Source of the DNA: Antedon mediterranea | Lineage: Eukaryota; Echinodermata; Crinoidea; Comatulida; Antedonidae | Assembly: GCF_964355755.1 (NCBI RefSeq) | Contig: NC_092672.1 | Span: 12,084,501 to 12,148,500 of the forward strand | DNA length: 64,000 nucleotides | Direction: 5' to 3' | Shown: in pieces, positions 10,260-21,169 of the stretch | How positions within the stretch are numbered: the first letter of the stretch is position 1 | How the letters are laid out: every line of letters starts with the position of its first letter | Notes under the pieces: generated by a model | Seen by the model: the letters and a program-made list of their open reading frames with translations, nothing else | What the model was told of the DNA's origin: nothing | The model's database searches: none | Translations under genes and position numbers: made by a program

Positions 10260-10471
10260 GAGTTTTGAGTTCAATTTTATTCAGTTTCTTTAATATTTTT
10301 GTTTTGAAAGCTTCGCTTCACGTATAAACGTAAAACTAGTAGTAGTAGGTTGACGATGTACTGACGCATATTAGTATGTTGACGCGGGTTTCAAACGTAA
10401 GTTGTTAACGCAAGTTGACGTCAAGTAGCAGGATAGAAGGTAATACAACGCGACGATTTATCTCCACTCGC
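10260..10471 (+). repeat. 212-bp direct repeat, right copy (LTR-like)
   Basis: Matches 9551-9762 at a fixed offset of 709. The lack of visible divergence suggests a recent insertion or gene conversion. Confidence 0.8.
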
Positions 10472-10675
10472 TAGTGATCAATTAGGCCTAGAATCAGGTA
10501 AATAATCATTGTTACAACTCCAGGCCTTCAAATTTTATATCACCTTCAAATCTACGAAAACCTCTTTTTTGCTTCACCTAAAAAGAGCTGATTTGAAATA
10601 ACTTGTACTGTACAAACACGAATAATACAAACATTAAAAAAAAAAATTCAATCCAATGTAAAGTTCATTAATTAC

Positions 10676-10780
10676 CTTGTCTGTTGATGTGACTGATGCA
10701 CCATGGCTTAAGAGACTGTTCATTATCTCTAAATTACAATCGGAATATCTGAAGTGTAAACTTAGCGGTGTGTCTCCATC
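10676..10780 (-). CDS. Ankyrin-repeat gene, exon encoding one repeat (B)
   Basis: 105-base exon read on the reverse strand, acceptor CTAG (10781-10782 give AG) and donor GT (10674-10675), phase 0 at both ends. The 35 residues begin DGDTPLSLHFRYSDC and end IMNSLLSHGASVTSTDK. All ankyrin landmarks are present: the TPL turn, the second helix IMNSLL and the HGASV loop. Its upstream neighbour in the transcript is exon C at 29810-29914, across a 19-kb intron full of retroelements. Confidence 0.87.
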
Positions 10781-11324
10781 CTAGAAAAAAAGTTTTCTAA
10801 TTCTTAAGATTGTGTTTCAATTCATCAATATACTCATATATATATTTATATGATATAAAAAAACTATTATCTTCATATCGAATATTTAAGATAAAATAAA
10901 TTCCCTTCAACATTATGACATCTTGTATCACGTATCGTCCATCAAGTATTTATCACATGAGTTCAATTTGAAATTCAGTTCGTGTGCTTAACTATTTTAC
11001 GTTTAGTCAAGTCTTTTGTCAACTTAAAATGGTCATTTAGTGGAATTACTAACTAACTAGCGCCGTCTACATATACTGTTGTACTGAATGAATACATGCC
11101 CGGATGCAGGAAGATGAAGCTCCGACTCGCGTGTTTGTTGTTGTTGTTCCCTGATTGTTAGGATATTCTACATTTAATGGTGTTAGGACACAACAAATTG
11201 GAGACGTAGTGGAGCTATCATATATCGTAATTTCTCTCTATATATTCTGTTGTGCAGAAACTTACAGAGGTAAAGGTTATTGGAAAATGAATAATGAATA
11301 TCTCAAAGATGAAATATAGGCCTA
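10781..11324. other. Ankyrin-gene intron, unrecognised
   Basis: The pyrimidine-rich (on the minus strand) stretch next to exon B is the expected polypyrimidine tract. The rest shows no gene or repeat I recognise. Confidence 0.4.
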
Positions 11325-11745
11325 CTGCAACACGATTAACGAATTAATTGAGAATTGCATTACAAATTTTAGTGAACCTCTGTCACCTTCCGAATTATGG
11401 GCAATGTGTAAAAATAAAATACGTAGTTTTAGAATTGAATATAAAAAATCCAAGAAAAAATTAAAAGAAGTCAAATTTAAGTAAGTATGATTAGAGCATG
11501 GAAGGGTAGAAACCTATCAATGATTGGCAGAAATATAATAGTTAAATCATTGTTAACATCCAAACTAACTTACATTGCTTCAACCATCGTCGTAACTGAT
11601 GAGGTCGTGAAAAAGTTAAACACAATATTTTTTAATTCATTTGGAATAGATCCGAGGGTGTTAAAAGAGGCACAACGACCAGCGAATATCAATAGGTGGA
11701 TTAAAAGTGTTCCACCTTGGCTCCTATTTAGAATATATTACTAAA
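11325..11745 (+). pseudogene. LINE fragment (L1/Tx1-like), RT-flanking pieces
   Basis: At about 11330-11480 a frame reads ELWAMCKNKIRSFRIEY followed by a lysine-rich stretch, typical of the segment before RT in L1/Tx1-like LINEs. It is joined directly to the open frame 11487-11744 (WKGRNLSMIGRNIIVKSL, LTYIASTIVV), which belongs after the RT core. The catalytic RT between them is deleted, so this is an internally deleted remnant. Confidence 0.65.
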
Positions 11746-11997
11746 ATAAAACATCTAGGTTTAAATTTGCTTATCATAACACTTAAAGATATATATAAGT
11801 TTGATCAAACACTACGATACGAAGAAATGATACAATGTGTCAAACAAGAAAACGAATGCGGCAATTTTACTCTATTCTATAAATAGCACGATTGAGATGC
11901 CTAGCAGAGTCAATGTGGCAAAAAAAAATGGGTATACCTAGACAAAATTAGAACAGAATTTATTTTTGTGGTAAATATCTATAAGATACATCAGAGC
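11746..11997. other. Unrecognised, possibly further LINE 3' sequence
   Basis: Several interrupted frames continue the direction of the preceding LINE fragment, but I cannot confirm homology. Confidence 0.3.
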
Positions 11998-12106
11998 AAC
12001 AAAATCAACAAGGCCATATACATGACTGCAGTCGTGTGCTCAAGTTAGCGTTTACCGACCAACCGACCGACATAGTGAGCTATAGAGTCGCGTTGCACGT
12101 CACTAA
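11998..12106 (+). repeat. GTCGGTCGGT-bearing repeat family (R1), short copy
   Basis: The order of motifs is AACAAGGCC, GCAGTCGTGTGCTCAAG, TTTACCGACCAACCGACCGAC, ATAGTGAGCTATAGAGTCGCG and TTGCACGTCACTAAA. The same order recurs at 19223-19330, 41693-41880 and (reversed, with about 570 bp of extra interior) at 36394-37140. The end forms a small hairpin (AGTCGCG...CG(C)GACT) in the other copies. Confidence 0.75.
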
Positions 12107-12309
12107 AAAATGGAGAAAAAATGTAGTTGAAGAATTTAGGTTAATGTCCATAAAACCAAACAAATTGCGAAAAAGCATTTATTTATAAATTGAACACATA
12201 TGATGTGGAGATAAAATTCCACAAATCACACCTCGGTCACACCTTGGGAACATATGTAAATTAGCTGAAATATAAAAAGACTTATTGAAGTTATAGATAA
12301 AACAAAATA

Positions 12310-13530
12310 AAAATAAAATTGTCGGACTTGTTTACCGACCTCCGCTTATGAAGATTAATAAGTTTAGCGAATCTTTAAATGAGGAATATAAAAAGGAGCA
12401 AACCATGCCACATCATTGGCGACTTTAATATCAATCTTCTTAAACAAAATAGCGACAACAATGAATTTATTGATGATGTCCCATTCGTTCCATCCATCGA
12501 TATCAAGGCGCACTAGAATACAAAACAAATCAGCGACGCTGATCGATAATATATTTTCTAACACCCTATCCGAAAAAAATTTTCATCCGGTATACTTATT
12601 TCAGACCTCTCCGACCACTTACCAATATACCAGATAATTCATTCTACGCAACAGTTAAATATTAAACGACAAAAATAAAAATATTACTCTCTCAGACAAC
12701 AAATACTTAATTAATTACAGGAATATAATGCAACTCAACAATGATTTGCGTCTTGCTGAATGGTCTGACATCTATGAAATAAGGAACTCCGAGGACGCTT
12801 ACAATGTTTTTCTTAATAATTTTATAAAATTATCTAATACTAATTTAAAGAAAAAAATGTAAAACAACCAAAAATTGTTAACAACTTTGGATGAGTTCTG
12901 GGTTATTAAAATCCAGCAAAAGAAAGCATGTCTTATATAAAAGGTATATAAAACATCCCACACCCAAAACCAAACTCGTATATACACAATTTAAAAAAAT
13001 CTTCACGCGTACCTGTAAAAAAGCAAAACAATTATATTATGAAAGTGTTTTTTTCCATACAAATGGAAATGTGAAAAAAACATGGGACGTTATAAATGAC
13101 GTCATAAATCCAGGGAAAGGTAAAAATAATATTCCATCTTATTTTACACACGACAGCGAAACTGTTGAGGGTTGCGATGCTGTGGCATTTAAATGATTAC
13201 TTTATTAATGTCGGTCGAGAGGTTTGTGACAGTATTGAGTCTACGACGACTCAATATTCTGATTACCTCTCCATTCAGCAACGCAACTCGCTGTTTTTCT
13301 GTCCTGTGAACGAGGAAGAGATAATGAGTATTATCCGATCTCTTGAGCACCCGGATTTGACAGTATTTCACCAAAGGTTATCAAGAAAATAGGATATACC
13401 ATTGTGATACCTACACATATTTTTAACCAATCCCTCCAAACTGGAATAACTCCCCAAAAAATGAAAATCGTCCCCATCTATAAGAAAGGCGATCGCCATG
13501 TAGCCTCTAATTATCGTCAAATATCCCGCC
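12310..13530 (+). pseudogene. LINE-A, 5' piece: endonuclease to RT start
   Basis: Broken frames carry an apurinic-type endonuclease region (a GDFN-type motif at about 12415, SISRRTRIQNKSATLIDNIF, SDLSDHLPI-like text near 12605), the linker (SSGLLKSSKRKHVLYKRYIK; AKQLYYES; KTWDVINDVIN), then FNDYFINVG and the RT start (IVPIYKKGDRHVASNYR, to about 13525). This is Jockey-superfamily (CR1-like) architecture. The frame is interrupted several times. The piece ends inside RT block 1 and appears to resume at 16200. Confidence 0.75.
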
Positions 13531-13705
13531 AATATGATAGAATAAGATAAGCCAATCGGGTACAATCGCAACAGGTCTATAGCGATCACTTAATGACATT
13601 TTGTACAATATTTTATTAAACCGCCAATATGATTGAATAAGATAAGCCAATCGGGTACAATCGCAACAGGTCTAAGCGATCACTTAATGACATTTTGTAC
13701 ACGGA
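13524..13705. repeat. Two-copy 93-bp tandem repeat
   Basis: CCGCCAATATGAT(A/T)GAATAAG through TTAATGACATTTTGTAC occurs at about 13527 and again at 13620, nearly identical. It lies exactly between LINE-A and LINE-B. Confidence 0.8.
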
Positions 13706-14527
13706 AAACTATTAAACTTAAGTTCAATGGACATAAAAAATGTATATATCAGATCAGTAAAAAACTATACCGTTGATCAATTTAGAAACATACTAATAGA
13801 TATCGATTGGTCAGTAGTTACCTCTATCGGAGATGTAAATGAAGCTCTGTAAAAATGTAATACATTACTTTTGGCTGCTATTGATTCCATTTCCCTCTCC
13901 CCCCCCCCCCTTAAAAACATTAGGATGAAACAAAGAACGGAACCATGGTTAACTAGAGAAATATTACAAGACATTGAAACCAGAGATAAATTATTAAATA
14001 TGTATAATAAAACCAAGAATAATAACGACTTATTAATACAATTAAACAATACAATAAAATACAGCGTGATATAAATAAAGCTAAATCAAATCATTTGTTA
14101 AACAAGGCTGAAGAAAATAAAAATAACCCTAAAAAATTATGGAAAACGTAAAAGGTATAGGCTATAGTAATAAATCTAAGGATAGTGCTAAAACGGTTAT
14201 TGACCTGCCCAATGGTACTAAATGTTTTGACCAAGCCAAAATTGCTTCTTGCTTCAACGAATATTTTACTACTATTGCAGCCAATTTGGTCAGTAAACGT
14301 CCATCCCCTAAGAATGTGTATGACTGTTCGTTGTCCAAACTTAAGTATTTCTATAGAACAGTTAGTGGTAATAACTTTATGCTCAACTCAGTGGACAAAG
14401 ACTTTATATATAGTGAATTAAACAAACTTAATGCGACAAAAAGCACGGGTGTCGATAAGATACCTCAAAAGTTCCCATTACCTACATAATTAATTTATCA
14501 ATTAGTACCAGTACAGTCCCAGAAGAT

Positions 14528-15499
14528 ATGAAAAAGGCCAAGGTCATACCTTTTTATAAAAAAGGTAGTAGAACCAATATTGGAAACTATCGCCCCATAA
14601 GTATACTCAGTACAATGTCTAAAATTTTAGAGAAGGCTGTTTTTATTCAAATCGAAAAATACCTTACTGAAAACAACGTATTGTATAAATATCAATCTGG
14701 ATTTCAAGCTGCCTTCTCTACTGTCACATGTTTGATAGACTTAGTTGATTCCCTTAAAACCCAAACTTCTAAGGGAAATTTCTCGGGTATGGTGTTGGTC
14801 GATTTAAAGAAGGCTTTTGACACTGTGGATCATGACATTGTATGTAATAAGCTTAAATTAATGGGTATTGGATCTATTGAATGGTTCAAATCTTACTTGT
14901 CAATAAGAAAGCAAATAGTAACTGTTGATGATCATTGCTCTCAATCTTGTACTGTTACATGCGGGGTTCCTCAAGGAAGTATCCTTGGACCCCTTTTGTT
15001 CTTATGTTTTGTTAATGACATGGTAACTTGTATTGATCCTGATTGTAAACTCCGTCTATACGCTGATGACAGTGCAATTGTTTATTCACACAAAAATCCA
15101 GATATTATTTTTAAGGAGCTAGGGTCAACACTAGACTCCTTGTGTGATTGGCTTGTAGACAATAAATTAACAATTAACCTGGATAAAACTGAATGTATAC
15201 TATTTGGTTCTAAGAGAAAAACTAAAAATGTTATCAATTTTAATGTCTCAACAAACGGTAACAGTATCAACGCTAGTAATTGTGTCAAGTATCTGGGTAT
15301 TGAAATAGATCAAAATTTAACGTGTTCGGAATATGCATGTAAAACTATTAAGAAAATAAATAATAGGCTTAAGTTTATGTACCGCCAACGTAAGATACTA
15401 AGTTGTAAGAATCGTAAACTATTATGCTCTGCTCTCATCCAATGTGTTTTTGACTATGCTGCATCTTCTTGGTTCTGTGGAACCTGTAAAGCTATCTAA
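14528..15499 (+). pseudogene. LINE-B reverse transcriptase domain
   Basis: A 323-residue open frame covers the RT fingers-palm-thumb. It includes KAKVIPFYKKG and NYRPISILSTMSKILEK, the catalytic DLKKAFDTVDH (motif A), CGVPQGSILGPLLF (motif B), and RLYADDSAIV with YADD at residues 178-181 (motif C), then the KLTINLDKTE and VKYLGIEID blocks. Each catalytic motif is intact. The upstream part (14139-14489) is in another frame and the downstream C-terminus (from about 15596) follows stop codons at 15497-15499 and near 15546, so the full protein cannot be made. Confidence 0.9.
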
Positions 15500-15595
15500 A
15501 GAAAACTACAAATTGCTCAAAACAAAATGGTTAGACTCATAAAATGAGTTGAACCCAGAAGACATATAGGTGCTGATCAATTAGACGATTATGGA

Positions 15596-15874
15596 TTGTT
15601 AAATGTAAAATATCGAGTAAAGTTCTTGCAAATTAGCCAAGTTCATAAGATATTTATGGGCAGAAGTGCTTCATACCTAAACGAAAACTTTCGTAGAGTT
15701 AATAACTTACATGGTCACTTCACTCGTGGTAGTAAACTCAATTTTGTTGTACCTAAAGTCCAAGGCATAGAATGCAATACATTCTATTTTAATGCAATCA
15801 GAGAATGGAATAACCTTCCTGACTATATTAAACAAATTTCCAACACATCTAAATTTAAAACTGAATTGAAATAA
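15596..15874 (+). pseudogene. LINE-B C-terminal domain
   Basis: 92 residues typical of the non-LTR C-terminus: RVKFLQISQVHKIF, HGHFTRGSKLNFVVP, and FYFNAIREWNNLPDYIKQ near the end. A 3' UTR of about 300 bp follows. It is separated from the RT frame by in-frame stops. Confidence 0.8.
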
Positions 15875-16199
15875 TATTACAAAATTAAACATAGATAAAT
15901 TATTATTGTGCCATTATATCAGATGTTTTTCTTATATGCTTATATATTTATGAACCCCCGTCTTTTAATGTTTGTTTTGTTTAAATTATAATTACTATCT
16001 TTTTAGGGACCACATTGGAATTAAGTTGTTTTACTTTAAACGACTTCATGTGTTTTCCCGTGCATCGTCAGACTTCATTAATCCCGCCATTTTTATTTGC
16101 TTTTTTGATGTATTTTAATATTTAAGGTGATAATATATATTATTGATGTATTTTTAATGTTATGTATTGAGATGCCAAATAAATGAAAGAAAAAAAATG

Positions 16200-17407
16200 A
16201 AAGAATATGGCTTTAGAACTAAGCATACAACCTCACATGCCATAATTGACATGGTTTATACATTATTAGATGCCTTCGAAAAGAAGCAATATGCAATCGC
16301 CACATTTATGGACCTATCAAAGGCGTTCGAGATTATCGACCAAAATATATTAATAAGTAAACTGTCGCATTAGAGGTATTGCGTTGACTCTGTTTAAGAA
16401 TTATTTGAAATCTCGCAACAAAAAATATTTATATTAATGGTACAGCATCTATTATACAGGAAAATGGTATTGGAGTCCCACAAGGCTGGGTATTAGGGCC
16501 ATTACTGTTCCTTTTATACGTTAATGACATATTATAATGCCAGTACTGAGCTCAATGTCATTTGCTTTGCAGATGATACAACAAGCATACAATGTGGCAA
16601 CGATCTCAAAGTATTGTCAAGTATAATCAATATTGAACTTGAGAAAATAAACATGTGGTTTAAAGCCAATAAGCTCTTTTTGAACATTTGTAAAACAAAT
16701 TATGTTTGTGTTTAGAGCTCCACAAAAATGTGTAAATCCAAACAAAGTGTGTATAAAAATGAATAATATTATACTAGAACAAAAAGAAAATGTTACATTT
16801 TTAGGTGTCATGATCAATGAAAACCTCTGCTGGAAGCAACATATTAAACTTACTAGCTAAAAAGTAGCCACTGGAATACTAGTGAAAGTTAGATATTGTT
16901 TTCCATCTCATATTTTAACGAACTTATATAATCACCTTAATATTACGCCATTTCCAATATGGCAATCTTATATGGGGAAACACATACAATAGTACACTGG
17001 AAACATTATGGAAGCTCCAGAATAATAACTCATTCAAACATGAGAGTGTCGTCTGCACCTCTGTTTAAAAAACTAAAAATACCTAATATTCACGACATCC
17101 ATAAACTAAATGTTGTAGGCGCTTCATGAATAATGTTAGGCGTGGTGTGTTGCCACAATATGTTCTATACATTTTTAGTAAGCATGACAACAATTATCAC
17201 AATCTTAGACACAAATATGCAATGAATGTACCTTTCTCAAGACTAACTTGTGGCCAACACTTTATTCATATAAATGGGCCTAAACTTTGGATTTATTTCT
17301 GTAATAAAATTCCAAACACGGTGCATAAACATGGCAAAAGTTTAAAAATGTCCATTAAAAAATATCTTTTATTAATGTATACCTCAGATGGTAACCTAAT
17401 TAATTAA
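16200..17407 (+). pseudogene. LINE-A, 3' piece: rest of RT and C-terminus
   Basis: The text begins in RT block 2 (YGFRTKHTTSHAIIDMVY), with DLSKAFEIID (motif A), GVPQG then VLGPLLFLLYVND (motif B), and ICFADDTTSI with FADD (motif C). The C-terminal domain runs to about 17407 (NVRRGVLPQYVLYIF, GPKLWIYFCNKIPN). Multiple frameshifts. It fits as the continuation of 12310-13530 with roughly 40 codons missing at the LINE-B insertion. Confidence 0.75.
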
Positions 17408-17474
17408 GATTATAAATTCTAAACCACCCGGTGAATGAAATACAGAAATGAATTAGAAACGATAAAGATGAGGA

Positions 17475-17575
17475 AATCTGTTAGAATGAGTAAAAGTCGC
17501 CTCAACCGAGAGACTCAAACCCGGAACCTTCTGCTTTCATGGTATTGTTCAAATTCGATTGGATAGCGACTCTTT
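17475..17575 (-). repeat. SINE-like dispersed repeat, copy 2
   Basis: On the reverse strand: GAGTCGCTATCCAATCG, GTTCAAA-type sequence, CATACCATG-type join, then GGTTCCGGGTTTGAGTCTC, which resembles a Pol III B box. It shares its first ~45 bp with the copies at 1661 and 32.4 kb. Confidence 0.5.
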
Positions 17576-17633
17576 AAAATTATATATTATTATTACATTA
17601 TATATATGCGTGTGGGTGTGTGTGTGTATTGCA

Positions 17634-17669
17634 CTGATGAAGGGCTAGTGTTGCCCGAAAGCTCTGCTA
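17634..17669 (+). ncRNA. Hammerhead-ribozyme-like core
   Basis: CTGATGA (17634-17640) is followed by a stem II of GGGC (17642-17645) with GCCC (17653-17656), then GAAA (17657-17660). A stem III of AGC/GCT (17660-17662 with 17666-17668) has a TCT loop and places the cleavage base A at 17669. All invariant core bases of a hammerhead are present. Stem I is not evident: the 5' side runs into a TG microsatellite. The short stem III resembles the hammerheads of Penelope-like elements and retrozymes, so this is probably a remnant of such an element. Confidence 0.6.
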
Positions 17670-17794
17670 ACTTTTCTGGCTGTTTTACTTTATCGTTTGG
17701 ATTTAGCTTTTCGCTTTTTTTGTGTATCTCCATTGATATCCAGCCACTGATACCCACAGCATTGTCATTTTTGTCAGTTATTTGCCTTTGGATT

Positions 17795-17817
17795 TATATA
17801 TATATATATATATATAA
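17795..17817. repeat. (TA)n microsatellite
   Basis: About eleven TA units that follow the hammerhead-like segment. Confidence 0.9.
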
Positions 17818-18650
17818 ATACAAAAGGAATTTGGATAACGTCATAGTATAAAAACTGGGTGAACAGGAATAAAAAAAATTACAACAAAAGGTGACAGGGT
17901 GGAGTCTGAATAAGAGTAGAAAACAAAGAAGGAAGCTTGGTAGAGATATAAACAATTTTGGAATGAAACTAAAAAACAGCTTAAATGCTGGTTAATATTG
18001 AAACTTAAATCTTGGTAGTCAATGGAATATCCATCGATTGATGCTGCATCAGTTAAACATTTTTTTAACAAGATTCAAGACACAGGTGAAACCTAACTAT
18101 GGTGAGAAAGCAAAGTGTTGGAAATGTTGTTGTTGTCCAGCAAAGAGGTCAAGTGTCATCTTAGGACGTTTTTAAATTGTTTGTAGATGTAAGAATAAAC
18201 TACCTGAAAAAAAAGGTAATACTAGTACACGTACTATAAAGAAAGGTTAGGGATAATTTGGGAGAAATATAAGTATATATGATAAATATGAAGATAATTA
18301 CCTACTAGTAACGATTGTATTTACATATACCATGAGCTGTTTACTATTGATAATATTATTAGGGACTTTTAGATTTGATTTCGTAATTTACTTGAGATCT
18401 GACCTTGTAATCTCTAGTAGCGCTCGTTCGTGGAGCTATTTCCACCGCAATTGGCCAGAGGAAGTACACGAGCTTAAGTCAGGATAAGTGTATAGCTTAA
18501 TAGACCTAGCCTAGATCCTTAATTTTCTGAACTGTATTATAACAATTTTTATTTTAAATAACAAATAAAATTCAATAATTTACATTATGCAAATATAATT
18601 TTACTAAATATATGCGCTTTACTACATTCTGAGCCATGGATTTGGTAAAC
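17818..18650. other. Intron sequence, nothing recognised
   Basis: AT-rich sequence within the 19-kb ankyrin-gene intron. No coding, RNA or clear repeat signal. Confidence 0.4.
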
Positions 18651-18654
18651 ATTT

Positions 18655-20510
18655 GCAGTGATATTAATCTTTCAAATTAACATATTTAATTACCATATGA
18701 CGTACATATGACTTCATAAGGTAGTTGTGACGTCATATATTATGTTATAACTCCTTAAATGACATTATCTTATGCTAAAAAATGTTGAAAAAGTTCCATT
18801 TTTTCTGTTGAAATGAACATCATATTCAAAGTTTACCCAAATCGGACATCAAGAAGGAGTTAATTAGCGTTTATCTAAATTACCATGACGTACAATGTCA
18901 TGGTAGTTATGAAGTTATATCATATCACAGTTTAATGCTCATAATCATAAGGGAAAATGTAAAAGCCGCATGAAACCAACTTTCTTTACATTTTTCATGT
19001 TGAAATTGATCGTTAAGTTTCTTCATTTACAAAATCTCATGAAAATAGTAATTCTACAGAACATTTAACATATGTTAAGGTTATGATCATCAACTGATAT
19101 AAAGTATTTGGCAACGTACTTGTACTCATATGTTACACTACAACATTCTTTTGTTTTTCCTACAATTACATCTTTTAGAACTTCAATCTCTTTTTTTTAT
19201 AGTAAATTTGGTAAAGGGTAATAAACAAGGCCATGGACACATGGCTGCAGTGGCATGCTCAAGTTAGTGTTTACCGACCAACCGACCGACCGACATACTG
19301 AGCTGTAGAGTCGCGTTGCACGCGACTAAAGACAACATTGTAATGAGGCCATTTTATGTGGTTCATGATATTTAAACCATGACACATGAAACAAATAATG
19401 TCATCAACAGCATTCAAAAGGGGTTCGAAATAAAGTAATTTTGCCATTTTATCCGGTAAACTTATTGTCATCCACACCGGCATTTATTATAAAATCTCTA
19501 TTATGAATTTGAAATGGTAAATATATTGATAATTGATACTTAATTACAATGTTTAAAGTCTACAACAAGCAGTATTTAACTTCCTTGGAAAAAATGGAAT
19601 CGAAACTTTCAATGTCTACTATAACTTTGCCATCATTAAAATGGTGATTGTGTTTTAAGACAGAGGAAGCAAAATAGTGGAACAATCTGTAGTTAAAGAA
19701 AACACTGATGGGAACCCTTCTTTTAACCTCTTTGTGGAATTTTGAATGAGAAACGCTCTGTGGTTATAAAGAAAAAGGAATGAATTATCGTTTGTTCACT
19801 CCAAATCAACAAGACATCAGAAAAGCCAGTGAAAGTAGACTTGCTGTGCCTGTATATTGAAACTTTTGGATAGCTTTGATTCCTGAAGAAAGAAAGGCAT
19901 TTTACAATAGAAAGTTTCCATTAGTATTTTGACGGCACCAAAGATTACATTTGTGTATCTGTACTTTGGATGGGAAACTGTGATCTAACTCCAGACTGAG
20001 AATGGAGTTTGATTAAAAGTAGGATTAAACCACAGTTATCGGATGCAAATATAAATGATATTGCCGTTATAAAAGATGCATTTGTAGAAAATGAATTGGA
20101 ATGTTCTAGTTCATGTTGTGAAAGGTGTCTGAAATATAACTTCTGGTAATCAGTTGATGACATTAATCTACGTGTTACAATGCCCATTGAGCATTATTAT
20201 GATATAATATTACGACGTCATATAGGTACATCATATAGTAATTTAAATATGCTAATTTGGTAATGGTTTTTTATCACATTTATATCTACTCGTTATGTCA
20301 TAATTTGGTAAACTTTGGATATGATGTTCATTTCAACAGAGAACTTGTTGTCCTGCAATTTCTACATTTTGTAGCATAGGATAATGTCATTCAAGAAACA
20401 GTTATAACATAATATATGATGTCACTCCTTATTGTGTCATAGGTACGTCATATGGTAATCTAAACATGCTCATTGGAAAGATTAATATCACATTTATATC
20501 TACTCGTAAT
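18655..20510. mobile_element. Foldback-like element with long, internally repeated inverted arms
   Basis: The left arm (about 18668-18860) and right arm (about 20305-20500) are inverted copies: TGATATTAATCTTT, TACCATATGACGTAC, CATATATTATGTTATAACT, TTGAAATGAACATCATAT and CAAAGTTTACC occur in both, mirrored. Each arm also carries a second, diverged copy (18880-18960; 20215-20290). The interior holds an R1 repeat (19223-19330) and a degraded frame at about 19775-20150 that I do not recognise (for example YRLFTPNQQDIRKASES, and SRIKPQLSDANINDIAVI after a frameshift). Confidence 0.7.
19223..19330 (+). repeat. R1 repeat, short copy inside the foldback-like element
   Basis: AACAAGGCCATGGACA, GCTCAAGTTAGTGTTTACCG, the ACCGACC array, ACTGAGCTGTAGAGTCGCG and TTGCACGCGACTAAA. 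The terminal AGTCGCG...CGCGACT can form a hairpin. Confidence 0.75.
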
Positions 20511-20623
20511 GCACTTACTGTAGGTGGTCTAAAACCAACGGTTAAGAAGATACAGGGCTTCAAAATCGCAAATGCCGGCCATTTTGAATGTATGCTAATT
20601 AACCCACTACACGATGTCCAATT

Positions 20624-20960
20624 TTGGTCATGGATTTTTATTTGGAGACATATCAAACAGACAAAAATTATGTTGCATTTTGTTGTATGCAATTAGGTTA
20701 CCCTAATGTTGTTTTTCTTTACTGGATTATACAGAAGACTGATGAAACCTTCCAAACAACACTAATCGATGACTCACATGGCATTGTCGGTGAGCCCGAC
20801 ACACTGAATGACATTGATCCAAGAAATACACCACCACCAATTGAATTACATAAGCTCATGCCTAAATTCTGTGATCGGACAAGGAAAGCAATATGTAACT
20901 AGATCTGGCCGATTATTGAATCCACCAAAGCGTTTTGAAATCACAAATTGAACTTGACTG
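20624..20960 (+). pseudogene. Possible retroelement protein tail
   Basis: A 92-residue open frame (20624-20902) with no family I recognise overlaps a second frame reading YVTRSGRLLNPPKRFEI at about 20894-20945. That basic Arg-Ser-Gly-Arg plus Pro-Pro-x-Arg-Phe motif is common near the C-terminus of LTR-retroelement polyproteins. The call is weak and could be wrong. Confidence 0.3.
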
Positions 20961-21169
20961 CAGCTATACAATAACATAATACCTTTAATATGAACGTTTT
21001 ACAAACTATATTTAAAGAAGGAAGATACAGTATTTATTTTATTATTTATTTATTTTCAATCTTTCGACAATCAGAAACAAAAAAGTTGAACGGGGCGGTC
21101 GAGTAAAAAAATAAAAGAGAATTGACACATTCTAATAATGTATTGGAAACATAATAATTGGGTTTATTT
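20961..21169. other. AT-rich spacer
   Basis: No gene or known repeat recognised; a TTTATTTATT run lies at 21032-21058. Confidence 0.35.

Larger units (their letters stand above)
13715..16195 (+). mobile_element. LINE-B, 5'-truncated, with nearly complete RT
   Basis: A CR1/Jockey-type non-LTR retrotransposon lacking its endonuclease. It begins in the linker before RT (WLTREILQDIE, LNKAEENKNNPKKLW), continues with the FNEYFTTIAANLV block, the RT (14528-15499), a C-terminal domain (15596-15874) and a 3' UTR ending AAATAAATGAAAG plus an A-rich ATGAAAG repeat at about 16180-16203. Stops and frameshifts inactivate it. It splits LINE-A. Confidence 0.82.
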
